The notes beneath the pieces are model-generated. The model saw nothing but the letters and a program-made list of their open reading frames with translations. It had not been told where the DNA came from and did not search any database. From Microcystis aeruginosa FD4 (GTDB lineage: Bacteria > Cyanobacteriota > Cyanobacteriia > Cyanobacteriales > Microcystaceae), in NCBI RefSeq assembly GCF_009792235.1, contig NZ_CP046974.1, positions 1 through 43,611 of the forward strand: a stretch of 43,611 nucleotides of DNA. Direction: 5' to 3'. Made by a program: the position numbers and the translations under genes. Of this stretch, positions 34,286 to 42,875 are shown piece by piece (within the stretch, counting starts at the first letter, position 1; each line of letters starts with the position of its first letter).

Positions 34286-35281
34286 TTATTTCTCTCCAGT
34301 AGTGTTCAGATAAGCCATTAAACGCTCGATAATTGCTTCCTTTTCTTTGGCATTAGGTAAGGGTTTATTCATTAACATAAAGACAACATTAAGTAATTGG
34401 TCTGTTGCTAGAGGTCCCTTCTCTCGTTTTTCATAAAATTTCTGAATTTGGGTTTCAATTTCTTGGGTTAAATCATCTCCTAATTCTAAGTGAGCTTTGA
34501 CAATCTTGGTCAATTCTTCCTTATTAGGTTCTTTTATCTCCAATTGAATACAACGACGTTTAAATGGTAAGGGAAACTCCCTTTCTCCATTACTGGTCAT
34601 AATAATAATGGGAAATTGTTCACAGGGAATACGTCCATCGACTACTTCATGGGTCTGACCATCAGAGGTTTGAACGGTTACTTTATGATACTCTTGATGC
34701 TTTTTCAGTCTTTGAAGTTCTTCTATGACAAAATAGCCTTCTTCAAAAATATTTAAGAGATCATTAGGTAAGTCAATATCACTTTTATCAATTTCATCAA
34801 TCAGTAAGACTCTGGGGTATTGCTTTGAACACATAGCTGTTCCCAATGGACCAAGACGAATATAGTCACCGATATCAAATTTATTTGGCTTGTCTTGATT
34901 CAGTTGAGCATCTTTAACTCCTTCTCCTTGATTAATTTGAGCATCCTGTAAACGAGCGATCGCGTCATAATAGTATAATCCCTCTTGCAGTGTACTACGG
35001 GTATTAATCGGCCAATGTAACACCTCTCCTAATTCTAATTCCGAGGCGATGGCCTTGGCTAAACTAGATTTCCCCGTTCCGGGTTTTCCTGTTACCAGTA
35101 GGGGACGACGCAAATAAATGGCCATATTAACAGCGTTAATGACTTTCTCGTTGGCTTGAAAAGTTTCCTTTGCTGGTTTTTGGGGTTCTTGTTGGTTAAA
35201 GTTTCGCCAAGGGGGTGGTTCTGGCCATTTTTCAATAGAATGAGATTCTTTAGTTCCTTTAAAAATTTGCCAATCACTCAT
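34286..35281 (-). CDS. MoxR-type AAA+ ATPase
   Basis: 331 residues. Walker A GKPGTGKS at residues 65-72, Walker B RVLLIDEIDKSDIDLPNDLL, sensor-1 IIMTSNGEREFP, arginine finger region LPFKRRCIQLEI. Pro-rich N-terminus. MoxR proteins are chaperone-like ATPases that act on vWA partners. It lies between the VMAP-C-like gene and the vWA-FGE gene, all co-directional with tight spacing, so the operon is an ATPase, a vWA sensor and an effector. Complete. Confidence 0.93.
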   Translation of the reverse strand: MSDWQIFKGTKESHSIEKWPEPPPWRNFNQQEPQKPAKETFQANEKVINAVNMAIYLRRPLLVTGKPGTGKSSLAKAIASELELGEVLHWPINTRSTLQEGLYYYDAIARLQDAQINQGEGVKDAQLNQDKPNKFDIGDYIRLGPLGTAMCSKQYPRVLLIDEIDKSDIDLPNDLLNIFEEGYFVIEELQRLKKHQEYHKVTVQTSDGQTHEVVDGRIPCEQFPIIIMTSNGEREFPLPFKRRCIQLEIKEPNKEELTKIVKAHLELGDDLTQEIETQIQKFYEKREKGPLATDQLLNVVFMLMNKPLPNAKEKEAIIERLMAYLNTTGEK

Positions 35282-35334
35282 AATGTCCTTTCCTTTGTAT
35301 TAGTATGTTTAACAAAATTGATGAGCAGAACTCA

Positions 35335-36198
35335 CTAAAGCTTTAATTTCTTGCTGGTGGGATAGTTATAAGGATTTTCCCATAAAAAGCAAAGATGATG
35401 GCCTAAATGAAAAGGCTCTTCTTCGGTAGCTTCTAGTCTCTTCACTTCGACAGATTTGGTTAAGTTTTCAAGATTCAAAACATTATCCTCCCCGTCTTTA
35501 AGATTTTCCTCATTATCTTTTTTAGGCTTAATTAACTCATCTAAGTCACTGGTATGATTGACAGCAGAATTTTGACATCTAGACCACAAGGCTAAAGGAA
35601 TTCCCCTCTCTATAATAAACTCATAGCTGATATTTTCTAGTCTCAGTAAATCCGTCGGCAAGTTAATCCCAAAAATCATTTGTTGCGAGTCCATAACTTT
35701 TAAATCATTATCATTTCTGTCATTAGTTTGAGAGGCGAATATATAGTTATTTATCTTCATCTTATTAGCGTTTTTTGTCAGCAAATCCCATTTCTTTTTC
35801 CAGATGTCAAGACAACGTTTTGTCTTTAACCGTCGATAAGACCGAATATGAACAGATTCAAAAGAAGCACAACCGATTCTTTTAGAACGACAAAATTCAT
35901 TTTCTTTAAATTTCCAACAGTCAACATCTAATGAAAATAAATCATCATCAAACACCCACTCTATTGCTAAATGAATATCTTGATCAAATCCAATTTCTTC
36001 TAATTTTTGATAACATTCTTCTAGTAGATTGGGGATATTTTCTTCTATCTCAGTTTGAGTATAAGGTGCATTCTCTTGAAACGTCTCTAATAAATTTTCC
36101 TGTTGATAGTCTGTAGAAGATTGAGGAATTGAGACTTTAGTATCAACAGAAAATTTTTCAGATTCACTATTATTACTTTGAGAACTTACCTTCTTCAA
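35335..36198 (-). CDS. VMAP-C-like component (vWA-MoxR-associated)
   Basis: 287 residues from a TTG; the same frame is open further upstream to about 36339 with no ATG. The pattern IEWVFDDDLFSLDVDCWKF, FESVHIRSYRRL...RCLDIWKKKWDLL and GIPLALWSRC fits the C-terminal domain of vWA-MoxR-associated proteins, known only as the module linking MoxR/vWA to N-terminal effectors. Deleting one A of the nine-A run at 36329-36337 would join it in frame to the CHAT-TIR gene, so it was probably the C-terminus of that effector. The call rests on pattern memory. Confidence 0.6.
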   Translation of the reverse strand: MKKVSSQSNNSESEKFSVDTKVSIPQSSTDYQQENLLETFQENAPYTQTEIEENIPNLLEECYQKLEEIGFDQDIHLAIEWVFDDDLFSLDVDCWKFKENEFCRSKRIGCASFESVHIRSYRRLKTKRCLDIWKKKWDLLTKNANKMKINNYIFASQTNDRNDNDLKVMDSQQMIFGINLPTDLLRLENISYEFIIERGIPLALWSRCQNSAVNHTSDLDELIKPKKDNEENLKDGEDNVLNLENLTKSVEVKRLEATEEEPFHLGHHLCFLWENPYNYPTSKKLKL

Positions 36199-36310
36199 TT
36201 TTATTGATAAATATAGACGTGCATTATCAAAATCAAGAGAATTTCGATTGATAAAATTATCATGCGAAATACTCGCCTTTGATCTTTGAGTAACTTCTTC
36301 TAAAACAGAA

Positions 36311-37309
36311 TCACTTGGAACTTCTATCTTTTTTTTTATCTATAAGTGATCGCAAATTTTGAACAACAGATAATAAGACTTTATCTTGCTCTGCTTCAGG
36401 TAAAATATAAAGAGGATTACGAGGAGAATTATTACGGGGAGACTGAGCTTGATTTAAGTAAAATGTTTTAGCTTCTCCCTGTTCATTCGTGTAGTGAAAA
36501 GGAACATTTTCAACATCTGCATATTTAACAAATAAAGGAATTATCCGTACTTCTTTATCTTCAAATCTTTGCAAAAGACGAGGTAACTCTTCATTATGAA
36601 CATAAGTAGAATTAAGAATAGCTTGACTTACTAAAACAACTGCTACCGTTACTTTGGGTAAGACTTCTTTAATCTTTTCATCCCAAATATCCCCCTGTTC
36701 TAAATCAAGATCTGACCAGACTATTTGTTTCTCAAAGTTAAGAGATTGCAGAAATTCTAAAAGCCTATCTCTCCATATTTCATCTTTGTGGGAATAACAA
36801 ATAAAAATTGAGGGCATTTCTTTTTCCTTTAATTCTGAATCTAATTGGTCAATCTCAGTTTGTTTTTGATTATATTTTGTTGAGGGTTCTCCCGATGGAT
36901 TGACTTCTGCTTGAGACGAAACTTTATTGGTCAATATGTCAGAATTAGACAACAATTGTGGAGTTAGATGTTCTGATATTCCTGCTATCTCAATAGAATT
37001 ACAGCCTAATTTATAAGCAAATTCCACCGTCCTTCCTGCGCCTAAAGCATCATAGAAACCCACCGCAAACTCAATGGCTGCTTTATCCCCAATGGCTTTG
37101 CTCATCCCCACCACATAAGAAATATGCTCTGCGATCGCTTTTGCTTGAACCTCCGAATAACAAGCATTGAGAACTACACATTCTATTTGGTCAGCAAATA
37201 AGTTAAATAAACTTGCTAATGCTTGAGCCTCAAGCCTCAACGGGAGCATCTCACCTTTGTAATAAGTAGAAATGCTTAATGAACTCAATAAAAAAGTTAA
37301 AAAAGGCAA
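36311..37309 (-). pseudogene. CHAT (3' part)-TIR effector, cut by ISKra4
   Basis: The native sequence starts at about 37233. It begins with the Cys half of the CHAT caspase fold (ECVVLNACYSEVQAKAIAEHI, then FAVGFYDALGAGRTVEFAY). A linker leads to a TIR domain (MPSIFICYSHKDEIWRDRLLEFL; SDLDLEQGDIWDEKI; VVLVSQAILNSTYVHNEELPRLL). CHAT is a protease fold activated by conflict sensors and TIR commonly depletes NAD. The ATG at 37309 lies in the IS, so the TIR half could still be made from it; the CHAT half lacks its His segment. It ends two bases past a nine-A run that, with one A fewer, would fuse it with the VMAP-C-like gene. Confidence 0.88.
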
Positions 37310-38503
37310 CCATTTAGATAGGCAGAGCGATGACGAAGGACTTGCGGTACATTACCAGATTCCCAACTTGCACCAGTAATTTTAAGACGATGAGCAATTT
37401 GTTTAATTTTTGATTCAACAGAGCCAGAGCCAATCGAAATGCCCTCTGCCTGCAAATAACCATAATTGACAATTCGATGTTTATGCTTGTTCAAATAAAT
37501 AATAAAATTCTCCACTTGCGGCTCTGACCATCCCTCAAAACAGGAGATAGCAGCATCCACTTCCCCCTTCCATAGAAAACATTTTACCTCATCAATCCGC
37601 TGGAATGACCCGCCAACTTTATAGAGGTTTTCGATTAAATGATACCAATCCAATATTTCAATTCTTTCCTGTTTCTCTCCTATCTGACCAAATAAATTCC
37701 AGATACCATCATGTCCATCTCCTAAACAAATTAAAGGTTCAGCCAAAACTTGAGAATTAACCAAATCTAATAAAGCCGAGTTATCTTGAAAAAAGGCCGC
37801 TACCCCCAGTTGATGAAAACTCACTGCTTTATAATCACGCCAAATCAAGGCTTTTCCCTTGGCAGTTCTTAGTCGTACCTTACCGCCATCTATGCTCATT
37901 TCTTCGACTTCAACTTCTGGGTTAGACGGTAATTCTTCAAAAGCATAGCGATGTACGAGGCGTTGTTGGGTACTGTGAGAAACAGCAATTCCTGTCAATG
38001 ATTTGATTTTCTGCGCCGATTTCTCGTAGGATTCATCGCCACTTAATAGCAAACAGTTCTTCTCTAACATTGGACTCATCTGAGTCCGAGGCTTTACTTC
38101 TAACTTCTTCGCTTGTTTTTCTGTAATTGGTAATTCGCCCAAAATACTTTTTACTTTTCTTGTCCGACCGGCTGTTTCTCCTGTGCTTGTTTTGACAAAA
38201 AAATACCGATTTCTGGGTTGACATACTGAATCATTAAATCTCTAACAGTCTCTTCTATCTCTGCCAAGTTATTAAATTTCTCAACTTGGGATTGTTCATA
38301 AAGACATTGCCCTAACTCTTGACATAACTCTTTAATTCTTTTTTCATTTTCTGATAACATTGGACTGTTCCTCCCATCGAGATATATTCTGAATCGTAAG
38401 TTATAACTATTATAATCTCATTTCTCTTTGTGATCAGGTTCAAGATTTTCTAGTTTTTGACTGCTATAAGCATTAATACTCATTGCACAAGTGAGATGCT
38501 CCC
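37242..38503 (-). mobile_element. ISKra4-family-like insertion sequence, copy 2
   Basis: 1262 bp, same ends as copy 1 but inverted, flanked by a 9-bp duplication AGCCTCAAC (37233-37241 and 38504-38512). It lies between the His and Cys segments of a CHAT domain. An extra 7-bp tandem TTGAGGC in the left flank means exact excision would not restore the frame by itself. Confidence 0.9.
37297..38360 (-). CDS. ISKra4-like transposase in two frames
   Basis: Same two frames as copy 1: orfA 38151-38360 and orfB 37297-38142, with DDE features MSIDGG, LGDGHDG and GSGSVES in orfB. The run of seven A on the plus strand (38198-38204 region, T on the coding strand) again marks the frame join. The frame break is the same in both copies, which argues for a regular frameshift in this IS rather than random decay. 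Confidence 0.78.
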
Positions 38504-38773
38504 AGCCTCAACTAGCTTAACTTGACCTGTTTCATCTTCAAAGGCTAACCCTTCTTCCCCCGCACCATGTCCTGAAAAATGGACAATGTTCGGCTCAAAG
38601 TCGAGGATGGCACGGTGAATATCTCTGTACCTCACGGCTTGCCCTGTTTCAATGACGAAATTATCTCGTTGTTTTGCTCGTCGTAGCCCTTCTTTAATCT
38701 CGCGCATTTCCTCATCAAGACGCAATGGAATCGTGTTTTTGGGATTTGCTGACAGAATAAGGATTCTTTTCAT
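38504..38773 (-). pseudogene. CHAT-TIR effector, 5' part before the ISKra4
   Basis: MKRILILSANPKNTIPLRLD with EEMREIKEGLRRAKQRD is the standard start of CHAT proteins, and NIVHFSGHGAGEEGLAFED holds the catalytic His. The native frame ends at V-E-A, where the IS interrupts. Continued without the 7-bp extra repeat it would read VEAQALASLF into the Cys part. It heads the four-gene operon; a promoter should lie at 38774-38837. Confidence 0.88.
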
Positions 38774-38837
38774 TGATTAAGACTCGTTTGAAGACAGATA
38801 AGATTTTAGGCGACGAATCCAATCAGAACCACTGTCG

Positions 38838-38962
38838 CCAGCAATTCTGATTTTAAGGTTTCATGACATTAAAACCATTGCACCTAGAGGGGTTAATAAT
38901 TCTTTAACGAACCTCTAGATCGCTGAAACAAGGCAAAATCGTTTCAAAATGAGAATTGCTGG
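38838..38962. mobile_element. MITE family 1, copy B
   Basis: 125 bp with ends CCAGCAATTCTGATTTT and AAAATGAGAATTGCTGG; a reverse-complement match to the disrupted copy at 6899-7215. No target duplication seen. It lies in the leader of the CHAT-TIR operon, so it may influence its expression. Confidence 0.85.
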
Positions 38963-39019
38963 TTTCAACCCGCTTCTATTCACCGATTAGAATCCCCGTC
39001 TTTTTAAAGTGGGGAGATG

Positions 39020-39244
39020 TCAATAAGAAACCTTCCGCACCAGTTCAAACTCACCGCGGGCCAACTGTTCCAACATTTCCGACACGGATAGGTCGTACTG
39101 TTCTGCAATCGCCTGAACTTCTTCCCACCCAGCCTGAGTCACGCTTAGATTGCGGCGTTTCTTCGGCTCTTCATAAGTCAGAGGTCTCCCGTCCGGATTC
39201 GGTGGATTTTCCTTCCTGCCCTTGTATTTCCCTCTAGTTTCCAT
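39020..39244 (-). CDS. Small cyanobacterial RHH/HTH-like protein
   Basis: 74 residues. The N-terminus is basic (KGRKENPPNPDGRPLTYEEPKKRR), followed by NLSVTQAGWEEVQAIAEQYDLSVSEMLEQLARG, which resembles the helices of small DNA-binding proteins. Similar short proteins are frequent in Microcystis-type genomes beside TA and plasmid loci. It lies opposite to the replication genes and may regulate them or itself. Confidence 0.6.
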   Translation of the reverse strand: METRGKYKGRKENPPNPDGRPLTYEEPKKRRNLSVTQAGWEEVQAIAEQYDLSVSEMLEQLARGEFELVRKVSY

Positions 39245-39567
39245 TGAACAACCCTTTAACTTCTCTACACTATTTTACTACCCGCAACAAATTCCCTCAA
39301 GGGATGGGTTTTTTATTTATATACATATACAATTAAAAACATATACTTTTTAGTGCGATTGCGGGGGCGGAAATCGGGGGACTGAGTAGGAAGTCTTTTA
39401 AACCGAAATGAGGTTAAGAGCAATTGATATCTAGATTAAGGCAATTTTAAGATCGCCACCTACCTAGAAAACAAGCCCCAACTCTATTCGGGTTATGGGG
39501 CAAATTCACGAAAAGTACATCGCTTTCGATAGAAAGTATATACCTTTGCACAAAAACTATAACTATT
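39245..39567 (+). promoter_or_regulatory. Leader of the replication operon
   Basis: No gene. The text is strongly A+T rich at 39310-39350 (TTATATACATATACAATTAA), suitable for origin melting or promoters. CCCTCAAGGG followed by TTTTTT at about 39296-39315 may be a terminator. GAAAGTATATACC ahead of the rep ATG is a candidate -10 region. Confidence 0.4.
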
Positions 39568-40413
39568 ATGACACAAAACAAGATAGAAGGCAAGTTTTAC
39601 GCGCTAAAACCGGAAGAGTGGCTCCAAGTCACCAAAGAATTGAGATACGCGGAAGTTCGAGTTCTCTACTATCTGAGAACGATCGATCCGTTCGGCGGTC
39701 GCGATCTGCGCGTCAAGGTAACGGATGTGGCGACCGCCACGGGACTCCAGAAAGGCACGGTTTCCAAAGCCCTGAAAGTTCTTAACGATAAAGGCTACAT
39801 CGATCTAGAAATCACCGAAGCACTGGTCAAGCTGCAAACGTTTCCTAAAGGAGATCAGGTTTCCTGCGACGGGGAAGAGTTTCCTACAGGAAACACTGTT
39901 TCCCACAGTGCAGAAAAGTTTCCTACAGGAAACACAGTTTCCTGTGATGCAGAAAAGTTTCCTACAGTACCATCAGGTTTCCTACAGGAAACACCCTCGC
40001 ACTGTGGGAAACCGACTCGCACTGTAGGAAACGATCCCGTCCCGGAACCTAGTCAGGGAAAGGAATCCAGCACCTCTAAGATTATTAAGACTTATTCAAA
40101 CTTTAAAAAGACTCTCTCAGAAGACGAGCGAGAGAGATTTTTTTATTTTGTGAAGAAGGAAACTGGGAAACTTCCCAATCCGATCGTCGATATAGAAGCA
40201 TGGTTGGCTGGCAAGAATGCGGCCGGTCTGAACCGGTGGGAAGTTTATTACGAGCTTTTCGAGAAATCGGAGGGACGAGCGAACAAACAAAAAACGGGGA
40301 AAGAACAAACCCCCAAAAAGCTCTCCTTTTCAGAACGAAACGAAACGAAGCGATTGGCGAGATTAGCGGGCGAAAAATGGATCGACCCGTGGGGTCTAGA
40401 AAGTGATGTATGA
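39568..40413 (+). CDS. Winged-helix plasmid replication initiator-like protein with intragenic iterons
   Basis: 281 residues. Residues 15-85 form a MarR/RepA-like winged helix (TKELRYAEVRVLYYLRTID, VTDVATATGLQKGTVSKALKVLNDKGYIDLEI). Residues 90-150 are a repetitive linker (FPTGNTVS) whose DNA is a palindrome array; the C-terminal third (FKKTLSEDERERFFYFVKKETGKLP...DIEAWLA) is helical. It overlaps dnaB by a few bases. In cyanobacterial plasmids similar genes precede DnaB, so it most likely binds the iterons and loads DnaB. Rep function is inferred from context and layout; no nickase motif is present. Confidence 0.65.
   Translation: MTQNKIEGKFYALKPEEWLQVTKELRYAEVRVLYYLRTIDPFGGRDLRVKVTDVATATGLQKGTVSKALKVLNDKGYIDLEITEALVKLQTFPKGDQVSCDGEEFPTGNTVSHSAEKFPTGNTVSCDAEKFPTVPSGFLQETPSHCGKPTRTVGNDPVPEPSQGKESSTSKIIKTYSNFKKTLSEDERERFFYFVKKETGKLPNPIVDIEAWLAGKNAAGLNRWEVYYELFEKSEGRANKQKTGKEQTPKKLSFSERNETKRLARLAGEKWIDPWGLESDV
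39840..40032 (+). repeat. Iteron array within the rep gene
   Basis: Three perfect 16-bp palindromes GTTTCCTACAGGAAAC (39879-39894, 39918-39933, 39977-39992) alternate with partial sites: GTTTCCTAAAGG 39840, GTTTCCTGCG 39859, GTTTCCCACAGTG 39898, GTTTCCTGTG 39937, GTTTCCTACAGT 39957, CACTGTGGGAAAC 40000, CACTGTAGGAAAC 40020. Regular spacing in a plasmid rep gene is the usual look of an origin. Confidence 0.85.
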
Positions 40414-41773
40414 TTCTGCGTTGCCCCCCCAGAATATCGAGGCCGAGGAATCTATTTTAGGGGGAATTCTCCTCGACCCCAAGGCGATGGGACGGATCGT
40501 CGATTTTCTAGCCGCCGATGCGTTTTACCTTCGTTCCCATCAAGAAATCTACCGAGCGGCGGTCTTTCTTCACGGCAAGGGAAAGCCCACAGACGTGATG
40601 ACGGTTTCCAGTTGGCTGCAGGATTACCAGCTTCTCGACGAGGTGGGAGGGATTCCTCGACTATTACAGCTAATCGAGCGCACGGTATCGGCCGCCAACA
40701 TCGATCGCTACGCCGAGTTGGTGATGGATAAGTATGTCCGTCGTCAGTTGATCGGGACGGGAGGCAAGGTCATCGAGTTGGCCCGCGACACGACGCGAGA
40801 GTTGGACGAGGTACTGGACGGAGCGGAACAGGAAGTATTTCTGGTATCGAACTGGGGACGGACGACGCGAACCCTCTCCAATGGCGAGGTGGCGAGTGCT
40901 GCCTTCACGGAATTGGAGAAAAATAACCCGATTTACCCCACGGGCTTACGGGAGTTGGACAATCTAATCGTCGGTTTCGAGCCTGGAACGTTGACCCTGC
41001 TCGCGGGGCGACCGTCGATGGGGAAGTCCCAAGCCGCCTTATTTCTCGCCTTACAGATGATGGTCGCCCGACGGATACCTGTGGTTTTCTTCTCGTTGGA
41101 GATGACCGCCCAACAGCTAGAGTACCGTCTGTGGAGTTTGTTGAGCGTTCACCCGCACTATTGCGATTGTGGGTTTTACCCGCTCCGAAGCGGTCGGATC
41201 AGGCAACACCGGGCGGGACTGGCTCCACTTACCGAGCGGGAACATGAAACGATCGCCAGGGTGTTAGGAATCGCCACCGAGTTGCCCCTTTATTTGAACG
41301 ACGATCGGGGAACAACGGTCGTGGGCATCGCCTCGGAATGCCGCCGCCTCATCAGCGAGAAAAAGAAGCCAGGTTTGGTGGTGGTGGACTATCTTCAGAT
41401 GATGGCCGACGATTCCCCCAACGGCAACCGCAGTTACGAGTTGGGCAATGTCGCCCGGGGACTGTACAAAATGGCGGGGGATTTAAACGTGCCAGTTCTC
41501 GCACTCTCCCAGATATCGCGGGCAGTAGAGGGACGCAACAATAAACGCCCCCTCATGGCCGATCTCAGTCAATCGGGAATTCTGGAGATGGTCTCCGATA
41601 ACGTTGTCCTGCTCTATCGCGATGAATATTACAACCCCGATAGTTCCGATCGCGATGTGCTGGAATTGATTGTCGGCAAAGCCCGTCACGGCCTGACGGG
41701 AACGGCACGCTGTTTATTCGATAAGTCCTACGGATTGTTGACGGAATTGCCCGGAGGTAATCATGGCAATTGA
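40406..41773 (+). CDS. dnaB: DnaB-like replicative helicase
   Basis: 455 residues from ATG 40406 (GTG 40403 is also possible), overlapping the rep stop. N-terminal DnaB domain (PPQNIEAEESILGGILLDPKAM, SSWLQDYQLLDEVGGIPRLL). RecA-type C-domain: Walker A GRPSMGKSQ, FFSLEMTAQQL, Walker B VVVDYLQMMA, NVPVLALSQISRAVE and RDVLELIVGKARHGLTGT. It unwinds the replication fork as a hexamer. A short CDCGFYPLRSGRIR insertion is present in the ATPase domain. The plasmid's own copy downstream of the initiator means it does not depend on the host DnaB. Confidence 0.95.
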   Translation: MYDSALPPQNIEAEESILGGILLDPKAMGRIVDFLAADAFYLRSHQEIYRAAVFLHGKGKPTDVMTVSSWLQDYQLLDEVGGIPRLLQLIERTVSAANIDRYAELVMDKYVRRQLIGTGGKVIELARDTTRELDEVLDGAEQEVFLVSNWGRTTRTLSNGEVASAAFTELEKNNPIYPTGLRELDNLIVGFEPGTLTLLAGRPSMGKSQAALFLALQMMVARRIPVVFFSLEMTAQQLEYRLWSLLSVHPHYCDCGFYPLRSGRIRQHRAGLAPLTEREHETIARVLGIATELPLYLNDDRGTTVVGIASECRRLISEKKKPGLVVVDYLQMMADDSPNGNRSYELGNVARGLYKMAGDLNVPVLALSQISRAVEGRNNKRPLMADLSQSGILEMVSDNVVLLYRDEYYNPDSSDRDVLELIVGKARHGLTGTARCLFDKSYGLLTELPGGNHGN

Positions 41774-41822
41774 AGCGGGAGCGTCGATCGTTATCGTCGG
41801 GGAGCATCCCGATAACGGTATA
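41763..41822 (+). pseudogene. 5' stub of a KOW-like gene behind dnaB
   Basis: ATG 41763 overlaps the dnaB stop. It reads MAIEAGASIVIVGEHPDNG and then hits IS630 at its TA target. The GEHP motif is shared with the frameshifted gene at 25246-25625, so this was a third gene of the replication operon. Confidence 0.7.
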
Positions 41823-42768
41823 GTTATTTCAAATAAGAACGAGACACTAGGCGACACAATAAGTACGAATAATTTCATCAAGGGGTGTCCCCACAGGAGC
41901 ATACATTCTGGCTCTCTTTAATGCACTAAAATCATGTTCGATATCATTTAAATCAGGAGAGTATTTTGGCAAAAACACTACCTGATGACCTGCTTCCTCT
42001 ACCAGTTGTCTAATCACTGTCTTCCGATGAATTGGTGCATTATCCATAATTAATACTGATGTTATGGCTAGAGAGGGCAATAAATATAAAGATAACCACC
42101 CTTCAAAACCTTCGGCATTCAGGCTTCTTGTAAATACCATCGGGGCAATAAAGTCTTTTTTTCCCTTTCTTCTCCCGGCCACAAGGTTCTCTCTTTTTCC
42201 TCGTTTTCCTTGTCTATCTCCCAAGACTTTCTTACCTTTTTTTGACCAGGCATAAAGGCAGGCTTGAAATTCTTCAAACCCTGACTCATCAATGAATACA
42301 AGGCTTTCACTTCCATATGTTTTAATCAATTCTCTCAGCACTCTGTAGTATTTCATTCTTTCTTCTCGGTTTCTTTCTCTATAACGAAGTTCCTTCTTTT
42401 TTCTGGTAATTTTCATTTTTTTTAAGGCATAGCAAATGGCACTTGGTCTCACTCCAAACTTCTCGGCTCTGTCTCTTAATCTTGCCTCGGGATTTTCTTG
42501 GACATCTTTTGACAGTGCTTTCCAGTCCAGCTTTCTCTGACGGTGTTTTACCTTTGTTGCTTCCAGTTTTTCCCTACCTAGCCATCTATATATCGTCGCT
42601 CTTCCTATATTAAATAGAGCGGCGGCTTTGGTTATGCTTCCCCCATTCTCTACATAATCGATTACTTTTTTTCTCAAGTCTAGGCTATAAGACATTTTTC
42701 TATATGGGTTGCTCGTTTCTCTTTATTTTACCTTATTTTTCCCTCGTCTCACACTTATTTGAAATGAC
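41823..42768 (-). mobile_element. IS630/ISY100-like element, copy 2
   Basis: 946 bp, ends as in copy 1, TA on both sides (41821-41822, 42769-42770). It truncates the third gene of the replication operon. As a direct repeat of copy 1 it allows the plasmid to split into circles of about 28.8 and 14.8 kb by recombination. Confidence 0.9.
41847..42695 (-). CDS. IS630-family transposase
   Basis: 282 residues, the same translation as at 13028-13876, with VFIDESGF, LIMDNAPIH and SPDLNDIEHDF as catalytic segments. Intact frame. It may also mobilise the 87-bp MITE at 16138. Confidence 0.9.
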   Translation of the reverse strand: MSYSLDLRKKVIDYVENGGSITKAAALFNIGRATIYRWLGREKLEATKVKHRQRKLDWKALSKDVQENPEARLRDRAEKFGVRPSAICYALKKMKITRKKKELRYRERNREERMKYYRVLRELIKTYGSESLVFIDESGFEEFQACLYAWSKKGKKVLGDRQGKRGKRENLVAGRRKGKKDFIAPMVFTRSLNAEGFEGWLSLYLLPSLAITSVLIMDNAPIHRKTVIRQLVEEAGHQVVFLPKYSPDLNDIEHDFSALKRARMYAPVGTPLDEIIRTYCVA

Positions 42769-42875
42769 TATAAGTTCTACAAAATCGGTGAGGTTCGCCA
42801 AGATGGTTGGATAGTTAGTAAAAGTATGGTCAAATATAGACAGACTGAATTCCATTTCAGAAATTCCCTTCACTT

